The notes under the pieces are model-generated. The model was given only the letters and a program-made list of their open reading frames with translations, was not told the DNA's origin and did no database searches. Positions 61,993-64,000 of a stretch of DNA of 64,000 nt are shown here, one piece after another. Within the stretch, counting starts at the first letter, position 1. Each line of letters starts with the position of its first letter. Origin of the DNA: MED-G105 sp965263305. Lineage in GTDB: Bacteria; Pseudomonadota; Alphaproteobacteria; Caulobacterales; Parvularculaceae. Position numbers and translations under genes: made by a program. Location: positions 310,001-374,000 of the forward strand of contig OZ253666.1 in assembly GCA_965263305.1 (NCBI GenBank), given 5' to 3'.

Positions 61993-62181
61993 TTAAAATA
62001 TGACGAAACCTGGCAACGACGCTTCCTCTGTTGATAGAGCGCTCGCTCCCAGTTCGGCGCCATCCGGCTTTTCGGCGGTCTCGGTTATGGTGGTGTCCAA
62101 TAATTCACTTAGGAACAACGCCGCCACAAATGCGAGAAAAACACCTTTGCTCAAGTCGTGAACTTTCACCAAATTTGGCAT
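61993..62181 (-). CDS. Small single-pass membrane protein, hypothetical
   Basis: This 62-residue protein begins MPNLVKVHDLSKGVFLAFVAALFLSELLDTT and has one membrane segment or uncleaved signal (about 14-26) followed by an acidic tail. GGAGAA about 7 nt before the ATG at 62181 supports translation. I do not recognise the family. Confidence 0.5.
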   Translation of the reverse strand: MPNLVKVHDLSKGVFLAFVAALFLSELLDTTITETAEKPDGAELGASALSTEEASLPGFVIF

Positions 62182-62321
62182 GTCACTCTTCTCCCAACGC
62201 TTTTCCGACGCACCCCATGGGGGGCTCATGAAAGAGCGAGCAGTCCGATATGCCTGTTGGCCAAAACAACACCCTCTACCCAACCAACAGGTGGACCGTT
62301 TTCCCTTCCATAGTGAAAGCC

Positions 62322-62837
62322 TTAGGCTTTCCCTTCGAGATCGCGAAATTCCTTTCGCAACGAGTATTCCTCAGACGTTACGGTGCGTTCCATGTCTGCA
62401 ACGCGCGCTTCTAACGCCCGGAAACGATGTTTCATTTCAGAGATCGTGGCGCGCGGACGCGCGGAATAGCTCCGCCAAAAACGTTCTTCGTCTTTGGTAT
62501 TGTATCGCGCCGAGATTGGGTCGCCGATCGGCAGAAAAAATGCGCCGGCCAAGTAGGCGACGATAACCGCAGGCGGCACCATGAAAATTGTCGCCAGCAC
62601 GGTCGCTATTCTGACATGCCCCACCTTAAAGCCAAAGTAATCAGCAATACCCGCGCAGACGCCCGCGATCTTGCCCGCTCGCATATTGCGGTACAGTTTG
62701 TGACGGTTCGGTCCAGGGCCCGGCTCACCGGCGTGATAGGCGTAGCGATCACGCCCCTCGTCGCCGTGATATCGACCATGGTCACGCCGTGGGTCCGCGT
62801 CAGACCCCCAATGATGGTGGTGATGATGATCAGGCAT
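62322..62837 (-). CDS. pspC: PspC-domain membrane protein with natural His6 N-terminus
   Basis: This 171-residue protein carries the PspC domain (KLYRNMRAGKIAGVCAGIADYFG, about 47-69, then a membrane segment with VLATIFMVPPAVIVAYLAGAFFLP) and a C-terminal coiled coil (MKHRFRALEARVADMERTV). PspC senses envelope stress with PspB. The N-terminus reads MPD followed by six His and a charged, His/Asp/Arg-rich linker. It overlaps pspB by 8 bp. Confidence 0.9.
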   Translation of the reverse strand: MPDHHHHHHWGSDADPRRDHGRYHGDEGRDRYAYHAGEPGPGPNRHKLYRNMRAGKIAGVCAGIADYFGFKVGHVRIATVLATIFMVPPAVIVAYLAGAFFLPIGDPISARYNTKDEERFWRSYSARPRATISEMKHRFRALEARVADMERTVTSEEYSLRKEFRDLEGKA

Positions 62838-63072
62838 GTGGGCGGTCCCTGTAATCTTCGCGCCAACGGGGCGCTTCTCTATCTAGAATACGCTCAAGCG
62901 AGTCTACACGAGCCTCCAGGCGTTGCGCCGTGCGCCACAAATCGTCGATCAACCGTTCATCATCTGCGGAAGGCGCCTTCGCCTTCCGCCATTCCGTGAT
63001 GTAGTGCATGATCGTAGCAGGCAACGCGACAAATACGATTGCGATGATCACAACAACAAATGGCCATTCCAT
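62830..63072 (-). CDS. pspB: Phage shock protein B-like
   Basis: This ~80-residue protein has an N-terminal membrane segment (PFVVVIIAIVFVALPATIMHYITEWR) and a C-terminal coiled coil (LIDDLWRTAQRLEARVDSLERILD). PspB works with PspC in sensing inner-membrane stress. AGGGG 7 nt before the ATG at 63072 sets the start. Confidence 0.9.
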   Translation of the reverse strand: MEWPFVVVIIAIVFVALPATIMHYITEWRKAKAPSADDERLIDDLWRTAQRLEARVDSLERILDREAPRWREDYRDRPHA

Positions 63073-63099
63073 TATCAACCCCTTCTCTAACTAAGTTGA

Positions 63100-63774
63100 C
63101 TACTGATTATTAACGCGTTCGGCGACACGGCGCTTTAGCGCTTCGTATTCCGCGTTGATATCATCTTCAACTTCGAGCTCGTTGAACTCTTCTTCAAGGG
63201 ATTTGGGTCGTCCCATGACATAACTTTCGGCCTCGGCCTCCAGTTCATCGATGCGACGCTCCCACCGCTCATAGCGGGCCATTGCATCATCAATGCGCCC
63301 ATCGTGAACATGACGGTTGATCTTAATCGCATCGCTTGCGCCGTCATGGCGAATTTCCAGACTGCGTTGCTTGGCTTTTGCTTCTTTCAGCTTGGATTGC
63401 AATTGGGCGAGATCTTCATTTGTCTTGGCGAGGCTCTCATCGATCGCCTGTTCTTCTTTTGTGAATAGATCCGCCATTTCCTGGGCTTTTCGTTTGGCCG
63501 CGATGGCCCCGCGGGCAAGATCGTCACGGCCCTTCGCAATGGCGAGTTCAGCTTTGCCCTCCCATTCGGCGGCGCGCTTTTCAAACTCTTCCTTTTTACG
63601 GGTGACATCTTTTTTGTCCGCAATGGCGCGCGCGGCGCGGGCGCGCACTTCGACAAGGGTGTCTTCCATTTCCTGAATGATCAGGCGAACAATTTTCTCT
63701 GGGTCTTCAGCCCGGTCGAGCATGGCGTTCAGGTTGGAATTGACGATATCGCTTAATCTGGAAAATACGCCCAT
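63100..63774 (-). CDS. pspA: Phage shock protein A
   Basis: This 224-residue PspA/IM30-family protein begins MGVFSRLSDIVNSNLNAMLDRAEDPEKIVR, is almost wholly coiled coil and has no membrane segment. It forms membrane-bound scaffolds on stress and represses PspF. AGGAGG stands 5 nt before the ATG. pspA, pspB and pspC are co-directional and close, so they form one operon. Confidence 0.95.
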   Translation of the reverse strand: MGVFSRLSDIVNSNLNAMLDRAEDPEKIVRLIIQEMEDTLVEVRARAARAIADKKDVTRKKEEFEKRAAEWEGKAELAIAKGRDDLARGAIAAKRKAQEMADLFTKEEQAIDESLAKTNEDLAQLQSKLKEAKAKQRSLEIRHDGASDAIKINRHVHDGRIDDAMARYERWERRIDELEAEAESYVMGRPKSLEEEFNELEVEDDINAEYEALKRRVAERVNNQ

Positions 63775-63831
63775 GGGAACCTCCTAATAGAATTTGGGTG
63801 ATGGTAGCGTTTCAAAACTTGCAAAGCTGTT

Positions 63832-64000
63832 CAGTTAAAAAATGATCGCGCCAACGATCAGGCCGAAAAAGAACACGCCCCAGGAAAACCCGTCGCGTCC
63901 GCGAATGGCTTGGCGGATACGATGCTCCCAATAATCGTCCTGTTCCCGGTATCGGGCCCGCTGTCGATCGCTGGATCGATCATGATGTCGGCTGTCATAG
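63832..64000 (-). CDS. Small membrane protein, C-terminal part (5' end off window)
   Basis: The frame is open to the window end and ends in a TGA 57 nt upstream of pspA. The visible 55 residues are very polar (Arg/Asp/His-rich RQRARYREQDDYWEHRIR), then one membrane segment WGVFFFGLIVGAIIF at the very C-terminus. It probably belongs to the psp operon as a tail-anchored protein. Confidence 0.55.

Noticed and set aside
61810..62034. Plus-strand 74-residue frame over the ppx start
   Set aside because: It overlaps the ppx start and the end of the small membrane protein gene, and no convincing ribosome-binding site precedes it.

Overview
The window reads as an alphaproteobacterial chromosome segment. 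This rests on the guaA, rsmB-like, guaB, rlmE, ppx and pspABC backbone on the right, the kinase-aldolase IolC fusion, and the TonB receptor/SapC/flavin-halogenase/cupin module typical of aquatic Caulobacterales- and Parvularculales-like bacteria. The species cannot be named from the sequence alone.

Layout. Positions 1-5.9 kb hold a cut-off MFS permease, a nitronate monooxygenase-like enzyme and an isoquinoline-1-oxidoreductase-type molybdenum hydroxylase (iorA, iorB, diheme cytochrome c). Positions 6.2-26 kb hold a complete myo-inositol catabolic locus: iolA, iolG, a second Gfo/Idh/MocA dehydrogenase, iolB, iolE, iolD, a fused iolC, an RpiR regulator, a sodium/solute symporter and a TonB-dependent uptake operon. 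Near-identical AT-rich motifs lie in four of its promoter regions and suggest one regulon. Positions 27.4-48 kb hold a biosynthetic island. Positions 48-51.7 kb hold a decayed conjugative-element end (truncated trbI, DUF2274, DUF736, AlpA-like regulator, DUF3800) and a tyrosine integrase. From 51.96 kb to the end is chromosomal backbone.

The integrase abuts the 3' end of guaA. A perfect 17-bp copy of the guaA terminus lies at 6202-6218 and a diverged copy at 25991-26005. Each has an integrase-arm-like TTACCGTCAG exactly 60 bp further in. The window therefore looks like elements stacked at the guaA hotspot: a ~26-kb biosynthetic element on the guaA side and a ~20-kb inositol element beyond it, with the arm remnant of a further element left of 6202.

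The most interesting part is 27.4-48 kb. A seven-gene operon (B12-radical SAM enzyme, carbamoyltransferase, ATP-grasp-like protein, orphan small protein, metallophosphoesterase, PhyH dioxygenase, ABC exporter) diverges from an operon of asparagine-synthase-type amidotransferase, GT-B glycosyltransferase and a class I isoprenoid-synthase-fold protein. A third operon (TolC, periplasmic GDPD, HlyD, GT2 glycosyltransferase and a second isoprenoid-synthase-fold protein resembling MoeN5) faces it. Two sulfotransferases and another GT2 complete the set. The combination of MoeN5-like prenyltransferase, B12-radical SAM, carbamoyltransferase, amidotransferase and glycosyltransferases recalls moenomycin-type phosphoglycolipid biosynthesis. 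However, there is no MoeO5-like gene, and there are extra sulfotransferase, ATP-grasp, dioxygenase and type-I-secretion-like functions. I infer an exported, prenylated, carbamoylated and probably sulfated glycolipid of undescribed type. A 32-codon Glu-rich peptide gene with its own promoter and a perfect terminator sits inside the cluster; its role is open.
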